64,000 nucleotides of DNA from a bacterium 1XD8-76. GTDB taxonomy: Bacteria > Bacillota > Clostridia > Lachnospirales > Lachnospiraceae. The position numbers and the translations under genes are program-made. Below the pieces are notes generated by a model, which was not told the origin of the DNA, did no database searches, and saw only the letters and a list, made by a program, of their open reading frames with translations. The stretch is taken from positions 1 to 64,000 of the forward strand of contig RAZE01000008.1 of NCBI GenBank assembly GCA_003611955.1, in the 5' to 3' direction. Numbering within the stretch: the stretch's first letter is position 1; every line of letters begins with the position of its first letter. Below are positions 17,922 through 26,886 of this stretch, piece after piece.

Positions 17922-18641
17922 ATGAACAAGAAAGTTCTTATCACCGGCGCATCGCGGGGTATCGGGGAGGCCATTGCGAGAAAACTGGCAAGCGAACATT
18001 ACGATCTCTATCTGACCTGCCATCATTCGGAAGAAAAACTTCACACCCTCGCCACCTGGCTGGAAAACGAATATAACGTCTCTGTGGGCGCTTTTCTGTG
18101 CGATATGTCCTCCAACAGGGAGGTGGAAAAACTTTTTCGCCACATCCCGTCTCTGGACGTTCTGATCAACAATGCGGGCATCTCCTACTTCGGCCTGCTC
18201 TCCGAGATGAGCCCCGAATCCTGGAATCAGGTTATCAACACGAATCTCAGCAGTCTCTTTTTCACCAGCAGAAAGGCGATTCCTCTGATGCTTCAAAAAC
18301 ACCGGGGAAAGATCATCAATATCTCATCCGTCTGGGGCAGTCACGGCGCATCCATGGAAGTGGCATACTCCGCCTCCAAGGGCGGCGTCAACGGTTTTAC
18401 AAAGGCCCTCGCGAAAGAACTCGCCCCTTCCGGCATTCAGGTCAACGCCATCGCCTGCGGACTGATCAACACCGAAATGAATCTGAGACTTTCCGAAGCG
18501 GAACGCCGTTCCCTTATCGAGGACATTCCCGCGGACCGCATGGGAAACACAGCGGAAGTTGCGGAGATGGTATATTCCGTGCTCTCCATGCCCTCCTACG
18601 CCACCGGACAGATCTTTACAATAGACGGGGGCTGGCTCTAG
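17922..18641 (+). CDS. Short-chain dehydrogenase/reductase (FabG-like)
   Basis: 239 residues. Cofactor loop TGASRGIGEA at the N terminus, then NNAG, the catalytic Ser in NISSVWG and the YSASK motif, all typical of classical SDR enzymes; FabG-type 3-oxoacyl-ACP reductase is the closest description. AAAGGAGG lies before ATG 17922, which is preferred to an in-frame start 8 codons upstream. It is a stand-alone gene rather than part of a fab cluster, so the true substrate may differ. Confidence 0.85.
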   Translation: MNKKVLITGASRGIGEAIARKLASEHYDLYLTCHHSEEKLHTLATWLENEYNVSVGAFLCDMSSNREVEKLFRHIPSLDVLINNAGISYFGLLSEMSPESWNQVINTNLSSLFFTSRKAIPLMLQKHRGKIINISSVWGSHGASMEVAYSASKGGVNGFTKALAKELAPSGIQVNAIACGLINTEMNLRLSEAERRSLIEDIPADRMGNTAEVAEMVYSVLSMPSYATGQIFTIDGGWL

Positions 18642-18656
18642 GCCACCCCCCGTTTT
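18625..18656. terminator. Bidirectional terminator between SDR and degV genes
   Basis: ACGGGGG (18625-18631) pairs with CCCCCGT (18647-18653), followed by TTTA. The stem overlaps the SDR stop codon and precedes the stop of the convergent DegV gene. Confidence 0.65.
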
Positions 18657-18657
18657 A

Positions 18658-19536
18658 TCACCAATCTTTTCTGATCCTTCTCGTAATGCCGACGCCAAGA
18701 CCGTCCGGCCCGATATGGCAGGCAGTACAAAGGGGCAACCTGGCTGAATACAACGCGAGATCCGGAAACTCGTCCCGTATCCTCGCCTCCCACTCCGCCG
18801 CCATTTCCTCATCCGCACAGGTATGAGCCATCTGGAGACAGACCTCCCCTCTCTGCGCGTATTCTTTGAAGGAGCCTTCCAGTTCTCCCCGGATCGCCTG
18901 CAACATGATGCGACGCGCGCCTTTCATGCCTCTCGCTTTCTCGTAGGAATCCAGCTTTTCCCCTCTCATCAGGAGAACCGGTTTGATGTTTAACACCGTT
19001 CCCACCGCCGCGGCAGCGCCGGTGATCCGACCGCCTCTCTTTAAATACTTCAGTGTGTCCACCGCGATATAAATCGCGCAGTCCATGGCGCTCCCGTCCA
19101 GCATCTCCTTGATCTCCACTGCGCTCTTTCCTTCTTTCGCCAGGGCGACCGCATCCAGCACCATCATTTTCTGAGGCACGGATACCCTTTTACTGTCCAC
19201 TACCTGCACTCTTCCGTTGTACTCCTCCGCCAGAATCCGCGCCGTCTCACAGGATTTGCTGAGTCCCCCCGACATCGGTATATAGACTACCTCATCATGC
19301 CGCTTCAAAAGTTTTTCCCAGCGCTCCGTCACTTCCCCGGGTGCCGGCTGCGATGTGGACACCTGGGCATCCTCCCTCAACTTTTTCAAAAAGCCCTCAT
19401 GACTGATATCCATTCCCTCGTAGTAGATTTTTCCGTTTATAATAAAAGACATGGGCAGAACTTCCACGCCATATCTCTCCCCTTCTTCCTGTGCCATTCC
19501 CGAATTAGAGTCTGTCATAATAACAACATCCGGCAT
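18658..19536 (-). CDS. DegV family fatty acid-binding protein
   Basis: 292 residues beginning MPDVVIMTDSNSGM, the usual DegV start. The lipid-binding motifs STSQPAPGE and the SGGLSKSCETA segment are present, and the C-terminal half matches the family. DegV proteins bind a fatty acid and, in some Firmicutes, present it to a fatty acid kinase (FakB role); whether this one does so is inference. AAAGGAGG precedes the ATG. Confidence 0.88.
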   Translation of the reverse strand: MPDVVIMTDSNSGMAQEEGERYGVEVLPMSFIINGKIYYEGMDISHEGFLKKLREDAQVSTSQPAPGEVTERWEKLLKRHDEVVYIPMSGGLSKSCETARILAEEYNGRVQVVDSKRVSVPQKMMVLDAVALAKEGKSAVEIKEMLDGSAMDCAIYIAVDTLKYLKRGGRITGAAAAVGTVLNIKPVLLMRGEKLDSYEKARGMKGARRIMLQAIRGELEGSFKEYAQRGEVCLQMAHTCADEEMAAEWEARIRDEFPDLALYSARLPLCTACHIGPDGLGVGITRRIRKDW

Positions 19537-19634
19537 TTTAAACGCCTCCTTTACATGATTAAGACATATCTCCGGCTATCTAAAATGTATTATATATGCA
19601 GTTTCTTATTTTGTCCAGTGCGCAGGAAAGAAAG

Positions 19635-19677
19635 ATCCCCGAGGGGATACTCCCGCCGGACAGCGCCCGACGGGGAT
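19635..19677 (-). terminator. Terminator after the DUF11-repeat gene
   Basis: ATCCCCG (19635-19641) pairs with CGGGGAT (19671-19677); on the minus strand the stem is followed by CTTTCTTTCC. It lies 9 bases past the stop at 19686. Confidence 0.65.
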
Positions 19678-19685
19678 ATCCTTAA

Positions 19686-20552
19686 TTAAATAATTCCCGT
19701 CACAGTCAATACCGCGCCGCCCGGTATGCCGTTCCACGCACCCGTCGCCGGGTTCCTGGTAAAGGATGCCGCCGGAACGGTGAGCGCGCCGGCGTTCGTG
19801 GAAAACTCACCGGTGGTCTCATTGTAGGTATAATTTGTGTCAGACAGCGCCGCTCCGTTGTAGGTTACTCTGATGCCGGACAGGATCGGCTCAAATGTAT
19901 CGGTGATCTGTACATTATCCTCCTCCGTCGCGGCGGTGTTGCTCAGATTCTGGATGTCAAAAGTATACGTCACCTGTCCGTTTTCCGCCACCTGTCTCGG
20001 CGAGATGCTCTTCAGTATGGTCAGGTACGGCGCTCGCCTTGCCGCTATCGTCTCCGTGACCGTGATCGGCGTTGCCACCTCCGCGCCGCCCACGACTGCG
20101 GTGTTGGTGATCTCCCCGTTTATCTGCGGGTCTGCGAACTCATTTGTTCTCGCCTGGTAGACCAGGGTCGTGCCGCCGCCAGCCGGCACTCCGATACCGC
20201 TAATCCGGATTCCTCCCGTCTGTGTCACCGCGGGAGCTGCCTGCTCCACGCCATTCTGGTAGCAGCGAATGGATCCATCCACATAAGTCAGCGGATAGAG
20301 AGTTCTCTCCGCCCCTGTATCGGGCTGGTAGGTGTACGCTCCCAGATCGTCCGTCACGGTCAAAGCCGTGAAGGGCGTATTGCCCGAATTGACGATATTG
20401 ATCACATAAGCCACCGTATCACCTGTCCCGTACTCCGATGACAGCACATCCTTCGACGCGGATAAAACCTCCACGATCTCGCCCGTCGCCACATTGGAGC
20501 TGGTGGTAATACCGTTGTATGACAATACCGCCTGATTTGTAAAAGTAGCCAT
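19686..20552 (-). CDS. DUF11 repeat protein without signal peptide
   Basis: 288 residues, almost wholly beta. Two DUF11-type modules are visible: about 28-140 (VLSSEYGTGDTVAYVINIVNSGNTPFTALTVTDDLG) and about 168-288 (PYLTILKSISPRQVAENGQVTYTFDIQNLSN). DUF11 domains are usual in large bacterial surface proteins, but here there is neither a signal peptide nor a wall anchor. AAAGGAGAAC precedes the ATG. It stands alone between degV and the hybrid kinase. It may be a spore-coat, secreted or structural protein; the function is unknown. Confidence 0.7.
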   Translation of the reverse strand: MATFTNQAVLSYNGITTSSNVATGEIVEVLSASKDVLSSEYGTGDTVAYVINIVNSGNTPFTALTVTDDLGAYTYQPDTGAERTLYPLTYVDGSIRCYQNGVEQAAPAVTQTGGIRISGIGVPAGGGTTLVYQARTNEFADPQINGEITNTAVVGGAEVATPITVTETIAARRAPYLTILKSISPRQVAENGQVTYTFDIQNLSNTAATEEDNVQITDTFEPILSGIRVTYNGAALSDTNYTYNETTGEFSTNAGALTVPAASFTRNPATGAWNGIPGGAVLTVTGII

Positions 20553-20691
20553 AATTGTTCTCCTTTCATTTTGTTATGGTACTGTATTTTATGACGCTTT
20601 TTGTGAAATTGTGTCGAAAGCCGCTGATTTTATTTTTATCCTCTTCCCTCAAAATTCCCCCTTTTTGCCCGCATCCGGCCACCGGTGAACC

Positions 20692-20720
20692 TTGACACAT
20701 AATCATACGACTGATAAAAT
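20692..20720 (+). promoter_or_regulatory. Promoter of the hybrid histidine kinase
   Basis: TTGACA (20692-20697), 17-base spacer, TAAAAT (20715-20720). The ~75-base leader that follows holds a 7-bp hairpin ATCTGTA/TACAGAT near 20738-20758, trailed by a T-rich run. Confidence 0.7.
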
Positions 20721-20803
20721 ATATTCATTGAAGTCATCTGTATCGAGTGTACAGATTTCATATATTTTTTTATATATAAAATTAATCTACAGGGGAAAAT
20801 ATT

Positions 20804-23800
20804 ATGTACCATTGTCATCTGCGATTTTATTTCATCGGCCACCAGCCTGAACTGTTTGTGCCATTAAAAGAAATGCCGCCTCTGGAACCGTTTATCCATG
20901 CATTTCAGGAGAGCAGCGATCCCCAAAAAGATCTGACCGCCAAAGCCGATGTCATTCTGGCAGATCTGCGGGGTATAGATATTGCCTCCGTACTGCGGAC
21001 GCTGATCGCGCAGAAAAAGGCGGACGCCGAGTTGATCCTGCTCGCCGAAAAAGAACAGGTGGAATGCCTGACGGACAGTCTGTCTGAAGTGAAGGACATC
21101 TGGACTCTTCCCATGTCTGAGGCTGAACTGCGCTTTCACTTTCTGCGCTGGCAGCAAAATTGTAAAATCTCCAATGACGGCAGGCAGACCAGCCATTATC
21201 TGGAGAGCGTTATCAACAACTCTCCCAATTTGATCTGGTTTAAGGATAAAAACGGAATCCATGAAAAGGTAAACGACAGCTTCTGTGATACTGTCGGAAA
21301 AACCAAAGCCCAGGTACAGGGAAGAGGCCATGCGTACATCTGGGATGTAGAGCAGGATGATCCCGCCTGCATCGAATCAGAGCGCATTGTGATGGAGACC
21401 AAAAAGACCTGCGTTTCCGAAGAAACCATACAGACCGGCGAGGGACAGCGGACCCTCTCCACCTACAAGTCCCCTCTGTACGATCTGGACGGCAGTGTCA
21501 TGGGAACGGTGGGCGTCGCTGTCGATGTGACAAAGGAACGCGCTTATGCCCGGGAACTCATCCGCAAAAATCAGACGCTGGAAACACTCTTTACTACGAT
21601 GGACTGCGGCATTATGTGCCATTCTCTGGACGGTTCGCGTCTGGTCAGCATCAACCCCGCCGCCCTGGATATTCTGGGATACTCTTCCGCCGAAGCTATG
21701 CTGAAGGACGGATTTGACCTGGTGGCCCCAACCGTATTGGACGAGGACAGGGAAGAACTTCAGAATAAGATCAGATCCCTGGAAAAACCCGGAGACAGCG
21801 TCAGCACAGAGTACCGCATACGGCATACGGACGGTGATATTCTCCATGTGATGGGGAATGTAAAACTGATAGAAGAGAACGGAGAATTGCTTTATCAACG
21901 CTATATTCTGGATTGTACCGCCCAGAAAGTACAGGAGGAAAAGATCAGACAGGAGGCAGAAAAACGTCACCTGGAGCTTATTTATGCACTCAGTGTGGAA
22001 TACAATCTCGTCTGCTTTTTTGACCTGAATACCGGAAAGGGAACCACGCTCCGTCTTGGGGATTGCCCAAAGAATTATCTCGTCCCCATTTTTTCAGGAG
22101 AATTGTCTCTGGAAGAATGCATTGAGCGTTACATAGAGATCGGCGTCCACGAAGAGGACCGGGATATTCTGCGCCAGACCGCTTCGCGGGAGTATCTGGC
22201 CAAGGTTCTGACCACAAAATTAGTCTGCTCCGTCAATTTCCGCACCGTCTGCTGCGGCGAAATCAGATACTTCCAAATGAAAGTCGTGCGGGCGGGAGAC
22301 TGGGAAAAAAGCCACGGCATCGTTCTGGGGTTCCGCAGCATAGATGACGAGACCAGGAGCGATCGCGAGAGAAATGCTCTGCTGGAGGATGCTCTCGCCC
22401 AGGCAAACCGCGCCAGCAGGGCGAAAAGCACCTTCCTCTCCAATATGTCCCACGATATCCGCACCCCCATGAATGCGATCATAGGCTTTACGACACTGGC
22501 AATCTCGCATATCGACCACAAAAATCAGGTGGAGGAATATCTGAAAAAAATTATGACCTCCGGCAATCATCTGCTCAGCCTGATCAACGATATTCTGGAT
22601 ATGAGCCATATCGAGAGCGGAAAGATCCATCTGGAGGAGGAGCCCTGTTCTCTGCCCGATATCCTTCATGAACTGCGCAACATCACACAGGGAGATATTC
22701 ATGCCAAACAGCTCGATCTCTATATGGATGCCGTGGATATCCTCCATGAAGAGATCTTCTGTGACAGACTGCGTCTGAATCAGGTTCTCCTGAATTTGTT
22801 GGGCAACGCAATAAAATATACCGGCGCCGGCGGCATGGTGAGCCTGAAAGTCATCGAAAAACCCGGAACACTGGCCGGTTTTGCCAACTACGAATTCCAT
22901 ATAAAAGACACGGGAATCGGTATGAGTGAAGAATTTGTAGCACGCATCTTCGAACCTTTTGAGAGAGAGCGCAACTCTACCATCAGCGGTATTCAGGGAA
23001 CAGGCCTCGGCATGGCTATCACCAAAAACATCGTCGATATGATGAATGGCTCCATCACCGTCAAGAGTGTTCAGGGGGTGGGAACCGAATGTATTGTCTC
23101 CCTCGCCCTCCGTCTTCATCACTCCGGTGAAAAGGAAGCCCGCGATATTCCCGAACTGACCGGTTTCAGAGCGCTTGTGGTAGACGATGACTTTAACACC
23201 TGCGACAGTGTCACCGCCATGTTGCAGCAGATCGGCCTGAGGGCGGAATGGACTCTTTCCGGAAAAGAGGCTGTGCTCCGCACCCGCCAGGCGGTCATGA
23301 GAAATGACAGTTTCTTCGTCTATATCATCGACTGGCTTCTGCCAGATCTCAACGGAGTTGAAGTGGCCAGACGAATCCGCCAGGAGACAGGCGAAGACGT
23401 ACCTATCATAGTCCTCACTGCCTATGACTGGAGCGATATCGAAGAGGAAGCCAGAGAAGCCGGCGTCACCGCATTTTGCAGTAAACCGCTGTTCTTCTCG
23501 GAACTGCGCAGATGTCTCAACTCGATCGTAAATGCGGATAAAGTGAATAAATCGGAATCACCGATACAAAAAGCAAACCGCTCAGGGCGTATCCTTCTGA
23601 CCGAGGATAATGAACTGAACCAGGAAATCGCTGTGGTGATCCTGGAGGAAGCGGGCTTTTCCGTGGATGTCGCCGGAAACGGTCAGGCAGCCATCGATAT
23701 GCTGAAAAGCGCGGAACCGGGATACTATCAGCTGATCCTGATGGATATCCAGATGCCTGTCATGGACGGATATGAAACCACCAATGCCATCCGGAAGCTG

Positions 23801-23968
23801 AGCGATCCGACACTGTCCTCGATCCCTATTCTGGCGATGACTGCCAATGCCTTTGAATCCGATAAGCAGGAGGCTCTGCAAAACGGTATGAACGGGCATA
23901 TTGCAAAGCCCATCGATATTGAAAAACTGATAGAAACTCTGGATGAGATATTGGGACAGGAAGAGTAA
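20804..23968 (+). CDS. Cytosolic PAS-containing hybrid sensor histidine kinase with two receiver domains
   Basis: 1054 residues with no membrane segment. Order: an N-terminal receiver-like domain lacking an obvious phosphoacceptor set (about 1-120), PAS (about 130-240), a second PAS (about 250-375), a third PAS-like region (about 390-510), HisKA with His550 in NMSHDIRTPMNAIIGF, and HATPase (NLLGNAIKYT, DTGIGM, GTGLGMAI). Receiver one has Asp843 (IIDWLLPDLNG) and receiver two has Asp981 (LMDIQMPVMDG). No DNA-binding output or partner regulator is nearby, so the phosphorelay target is unknown. GGGG lies 8 bases before the ATG. Confidence 0.93.
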   Translation: MYHCHLRFYFIGHQPELFVPLKEMPPLEPFIHAFQESSDPQKDLTAKADVILADLRGIDIASVLRTLIAQKKADAELILLAEKEQVECLTDSLSEVKDIWTLPMSEAELRFHFLRWQQNCKISNDGRQTSHYLESVINNSPNLIWFKDKNGIHEKVNDSFCDTVGKTKAQVQGRGHAYIWDVEQDDPACIESERIVMETKKTCVSEETIQTGEGQRTLSTYKSPLYDLDGSVMGTVGVAVDVTKERAYARELIRKNQTLETLFTTMDCGIMCHSLDGSRLVSINPAALDILGYSSAEAMLKDGFDLVAPTVLDEDREELQNKIRSLEKPGDSVSTEYRIRHTDGDILHVMGNVKLIEENGELLYQRYILDCTAQKVQEEKIRQEAEKRHLELIYALSVEYNLVCFFDLNTGKGTTLRLGDCPKNYLVPIFSGELSLEECIERYIEIGVHEEDRDILRQTASREYLAKVLTTKLVCSVNFRTVCCGEIRYFQMKVVRAGDWEKSHGIVLGFRSIDDETRSDRERNALLEDALAQANRASRAKSTFLSNMSHDIRTPMNAIIGFTTLAISHIDHKNQVEEYLKKIMTSGNHLLSLINDILDMSHIESGKIHLEEEPCSLPDILHELRNITQGDIHAKQLDLYMDAVDILHEEIFCDRLRLNQVLLNLLGNAIKYTGAGGMVSLKVIEKPGTLAGFANYEFHIKDTGIGMSEEFVARIFEPFERERNSTISGIQGTGLGMAITKNIVDMMNGSITVKSVQGVGTECIVSLALRLHHSGEKEARDIPELTGFRALVVDDDFNTCDSVTAMLQQIGLRAEWTLSGKEAVLRTRQAVMRNDSFFVYIIDWLLPDLNGVEVARRIRQETGEDVPIIVLTAYDWSDIEEEAREAGVTAFCSKPLFFSELRRCLNSIVNADKVNKSESPIQKANRSGRILLTEDNELNQEIAVVILEEAGFSVDVAGNGQAAIDMLKSAEPGYYQLILMDIQMPVMDGYETTNAIRKLSDPTLSSIPILAMTANAFESDKQEALQNGMNGHIAKPIDIEKLIETLDEILGQEE

Positions 23969-24057
23969 GATACGTTCAAATTTCCGGACGTTATCTGCTA
24001 ACGCAAGGATAACCTCGATTCCGCTTCGCTGCATCTCGGTCATTCTTGCGTTCCTAT

Positions 24058-24125
24058 GAACAATAAAGCATATAAAAAAGCCCGAATGCATGCATTCAAG
24101 GGCTTTTTTATATGCTTTATTGTTC
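24058..24125. terminator. Very long perfect hairpin, bidirectional terminator
   Basis: A perfect 26-bp stem (24058-24083 with 24100-24125) encloses GAATGCATGCATTC, itself a perfect palindrome, so nearly the whole 68 bases can form one cruciform. It has A6 and T6 runs in the arms and lies between the convergent kinase and rpsI genes, where it should stop both transcripts. Confidence 0.85.
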
Positions 24126-24137
24126 GCAAATAACTGC

Positions 24138-24536
24138 TTATCGTTTTGAAAACTGTGGTGCGCGTCTCGCTGCTTTAAGACCGTATTTCTTTCTCTCTTT
24201 CATACGAGGGTCTCTCGTCAGGAAACCGGCTTTCTTGAGCGCAGGTCTGTAATCGTTATCCACCGTGAGAAGTGCTCTCGCGATACCGTGTCTGATCGCT
24301 CCTGCCTGGCCGGTCGTTCCGCCGCCCTTTACTGTTATGACAGCGTCAAACTTATCTGTCGTCCCGGTCAGCGTCAGCGGCTGGCGAACGATAACCTTCA
24401 GGGTCTCAAGACCGAAATAGTCGTCGATATCTCTCTTATTTATTGTAATATTTCCTTTGCCGGGTTTCAAAAATACTCTGGCAATAGATTTTTTTCTTCT
24501 ACCTGTACCGTAAAAATTATTTGCTGCTTTAGCCAT
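24138..24536 (-). CDS. rpsI: 30S ribosomal protein S9
   Basis: 132 residues beginning [23 protein letters not shown] and ending with the basic tail [24 protein letters not shown], whose last residues reach the ribosomal P site. Follows rplM by 28 bases as in most bacteria. Confidence 0.98.
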   Translation of the reverse strand: MAKAANNFYGTGRRKKSIARVFLKPGKGNITINKRDIDDYFGLETLKVIVRQPLTLTGTTDKFDAVITVKGGGTTGQAGAIRHGIARALLTVDNDYRPALKKAGFLTRDPRMKERKKYGLKAARRAPQFSKR

Positions 24537-24564
24537 TTTACTCTTCTCCTTTCAGTCCTTTTGG

Positions 24565-24993
24565 TTAAAATGTTAATACTTCAGGTTTCTGTGCAGCGTG
24601 CTTGTGATCTGGACCTGCATAAACATAAAGCTTTTTATACATCTGTCTCCCTAAGGGGCCTTTGGGAAGCATGCCTTTTACAGCAAGTTCAATTACTTCT
24701 TCCGGTTTCTTTGCAAGCTTTTCTTTCAATGTAACTTCTTTCATACCACCCACATAATCGGAATGACGGTAGTATATTTTCTGATCCATCTTCTTACCGC
24801 TAACTTTGATCTTCTCGGCATTTACAACGATCACATAATCACCTGTATCCATGTGCGGTGTAAAAATAGGCTTATTTTTTCCTCTCAGCACCTTCGCAAC
24901 TTCAGATGCCAAACGTCCAAGTGTCATATCTGCAGCATCTACTACATACCATTTTCTATCGATCGTAGCAGGACTTGCCATAAATGTTTTCAT
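24565..24993 (-). CDS. rplM: 50S ribosomal protein L13
   Basis: 142 residues, [20 protein letters not shown], with family motifs [14 protein letters not shown] and [21 protein letters not shown]. The start at 24993 follows GGAGG by 7 bases; an in-frame ATG 6 codons upstream overlaps that site and is rejected. Transcribed from the consensus promoter at 25170-25198 through a ~170-base leader that may carry an L13-type regulatory structure. Confidence 0.97.
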   Translation of the reverse strand: MKTFMASPATIDRKWYVVDAADMTLGRLASEVAKVLRGKNKPIFTPHMDTGDYVIVVNAEKIKVSGKKMDQKIYYRHSDYVGGMKEVTLKEKLAKKPEEVIELAVKGMLPKGPLGRQMYKKLYVYAGPDHKHAAQKPEVLTF

Positions 24994-25169
24994 CACGTTT
25001 CCTCCATACAAAATCCATTCTCTTCAAATGCTTCTTTCATCGGATGTCCTTCACCTCTCCATACGGATGTCCGGGCCATATGTCCTCGCAAAGAACAAAT
25101 CCTCCTCCGATATTCCAACAGTTTGCCGGGGCTTTGGCAGGCTGTCAGAAAGCGTTGTCACAATTAAAC
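24994..25169 (-). promoter_or_regulatory. rplM leader, candidate L13 autoregulatory region
   Basis: About 170 bases of untranslated leader between the promoter and rplM. It contains several short complementary segments, for example CAGCCTGCCAAAG and the GGACAT/ATGGCCCGGACATCCG area on the minus strand. L13-binding leaders are known in Firmicutes; no specific consensus was matched here, so this is inference from position and length. Confidence 0.35.
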
Positions 25170-25198
25170 ATTATATAATTCCCCTTTTTATCTGTCAA
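25170..25198 (-). promoter_or_regulatory. Consensus promoter of rplM-rpsI
   Basis: Minus strand TTGACA (25193-25198), 17-base spacer, TATAAT (25170-25175): an exact match to the sigma-A consensus. Confidence 0.85.
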
Positions 25199-25237
25199 GC
25201 CGAATTTCCAAAATTCCGGGCATTTTTGGCATTTTTG

Positions 25238-25993
25238 TCACTGCTCATCCTCTATTTCAAGCTCCTTTAAAACCAGCCCGCAGGCGGGGGCCGTAGGACC
25301 TGCCGCCGCCCTGTCCCGCGCCTCCAGAATTTCCGGGATTTCCTCGGGTTCCATGCGCCCGCTCCCTGCTTCCATCAGCGTCCCCGCGATGATCCGTACC
25401 ATATTGTATAAAAACCCGTTTCCGGTCACGCGGATCACGATCTCCTCGCCGTCTCTTGCCACATCCAGACTGTAAATCGTCCGGACCGTCGTCTCCGCCT
25501 GACTTCCCGCGCTGCAGAAACTGGCAAAATCGTGTTCTCCCACCAGATAAGCCGCCGCCCGGCTCATCCTTTCTTCCTCCAGCGGTACATAAGTAAAACA
25601 GGAATACAATCGCCTCAACGGATCCGGAAAAACTGCATTATAAATGTGATATTCGTAAGTCTTCCTGCTCCTGCAGTGTCTCGGATGAAAATCCTCCGGC
25701 ACCTCCTTCGACGCGCGCACCCGGATATCCTCCGGAAGCCGCTGATTTAACGCATAGGAAAACTTTTCCCCCGGTATCCGGGAGCGGGTGTCAAACACCG
25801 CCACATTGCAGAGCCCGTGCACGCCCGCATCCGTCCTGCTGGCGCCGATCACCTGTATCTCCTCCCCGGTCAGTTCCGACAAAGCCCTGTTCAGCTCTCC
25901 TTCTATGGTCCTCCCGTTTTTCTGTACCTGCCAGCCGCAGTAAGCGGTTCCGTCGTAGGCCACTCTCAGGCATACTCTTTTTCTTTCCTGCAT
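25238..25993 (-). CDS. truA: tRNA pseudouridine synthase A (positions 38-40)
   Basis: 251 residues. The catalytic Asp55 lies in GASRTDAGVHG, and the N-terminal VAYDGTAYCGWQ and C-terminal FLYNMVRIIAGTL motifs are intact. It modifies uridines in the tRNA anticodon arm. It follows ecfT by 44 bases in the conserved ecf-truA-rplM-rpsI order, but rplM also has its own strong promoter. Confidence 0.95.
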   Translation of the reverse strand: MQERKRVCLRVAYDGTAYCGWQVQKNGRTIEGELNRALSELTGEEIQVIGASRTDAGVHGLCNVAVFDTRSRIPGEKFSYALNQRLPEDIRVRASKEVPEDFHPRHCRSRKTYEYHIYNAVFPDPLRRLYSCFTYVPLEEERMSRAAAYLVGEHDFASFCSAGSQAETTVRTIYSLDVARDGEEIVIRVTGNGFLYNMVRIIAGTLMEAGSGRMEPEEIPEILEARDRAAAGPTAPACGLVLKELEIEDEQ

Positions 25994-26037
25994 CCTTCGC
26001 TCCGCCTCATCTTCTCTGCCTTCCCCTGAAGCATCCC

Positions 26038-26856
26038 CTAAAAAATTCTCCCCCAGGGCATGATCCTTCCGACCACGATACAGACCGCAAAATACACCAG
26101 GAGCACCACATACGTCAGATAATCCCTCTTTTCATAGTGCAGCGGCTTCATCTTCGTCCGCCCATCGCCGCCCCGATAGCAGCGGGCTTCCATCGCCATC
26201 GCCAGATCGTTGGCCCTGCGGAATGCAGAAATAAACAGCGGCACCAGAAGCGGCACCATGTTCTTCGCTCTCTGCAGCAGATTCCCCTCATCAAAGGACG
26301 CCCCTCTCGCCGTCTGCGCTTTCATGATCTTGTCAGTCTCCTCCAGCAGTATCGGGATAAACCGCAGCGCGATCGACATCATCATCGCGATCTCATGCAC
26401 CGGCACTCTGAGTTTCTGCAGAGGCTTTAACAGTCTCTCCAGGCCGTCCGTCAAATTGTTGGGAGTCGTGGTCAACGTCATGACGGAAGAACCGATGATC
26501 AGCAGAGACAGTCTCACCGCCATCCTTACCGCCATCGTGATGCCCTCTCTTGTGACCGTAAGTTTCCAGACTTGAAAAACTGCCTCCCCCGGTGTCAGAA
26601 AAAGGTTAAACCCAAAGGTCAGAATGAGGAGAAACAGGATGGCCCGCATTCCCCGTACCATAAACCGAAATGGTACATGGGATAATCGAATCGCAAGCGC
26701 CAGAAACACAACGGCCACAACATACCCCGCCGCCTGGTTTACCACAAACAAAGAACAGATAAACAAAAGCGTTGCGATCAGCTTCACGCGGGGATCCAGC
26801 CTGTGCACCACGGAATCCGTCTGATAGTATTGTCCTAACGTAATATCTCTTATCAT
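26038..26856 (-). CDS. ecfT: Energy-coupling factor transporter transmembrane protein EcfT
   Basis: About 272 residues. Membrane segments occur throughout the N-terminal 120 residues. The coupling helices carry the diagnostic Ala-Arg-Gly motif (KAQTARGASFDEGN) plus a second Arg-rich segment AMEARCYRGG. It links substrate-binding S components to the EcfA1A2 ATPases for vitamin or metal import. ATG 26856 (MIRDITLGQYY) is preferred to the TTG two codons upstream. Confidence 0.93.
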   Translation of the reverse strand: MIRDITLGQYYQTDSVVHRLDPRVKLIATLLFICSLFVVNQAAGYVVAVVFLALAIRLSHVPFRFMVRGMRAILFLLILTFGFNLFLTPGEAVFQVWKLTVTREGITMAVRMAVRLSLLIIGSSVMTLTTTPNNLTDGLERLLKPLQKLRVPVHEIAMMMSIALRFIPILLEETDKIMKAQTARGASFDEGNLLQRAKNMVPLLVPLFISAFRRANDLAMAMEARCYRGGDGRTKMKPLHYEKRDYLTYVVLLVYFAVCIVVGRIMPWGRIF

Positions 26857-26886
26857 TTCCAATCCCTATTTACGATACCGCGGCGC

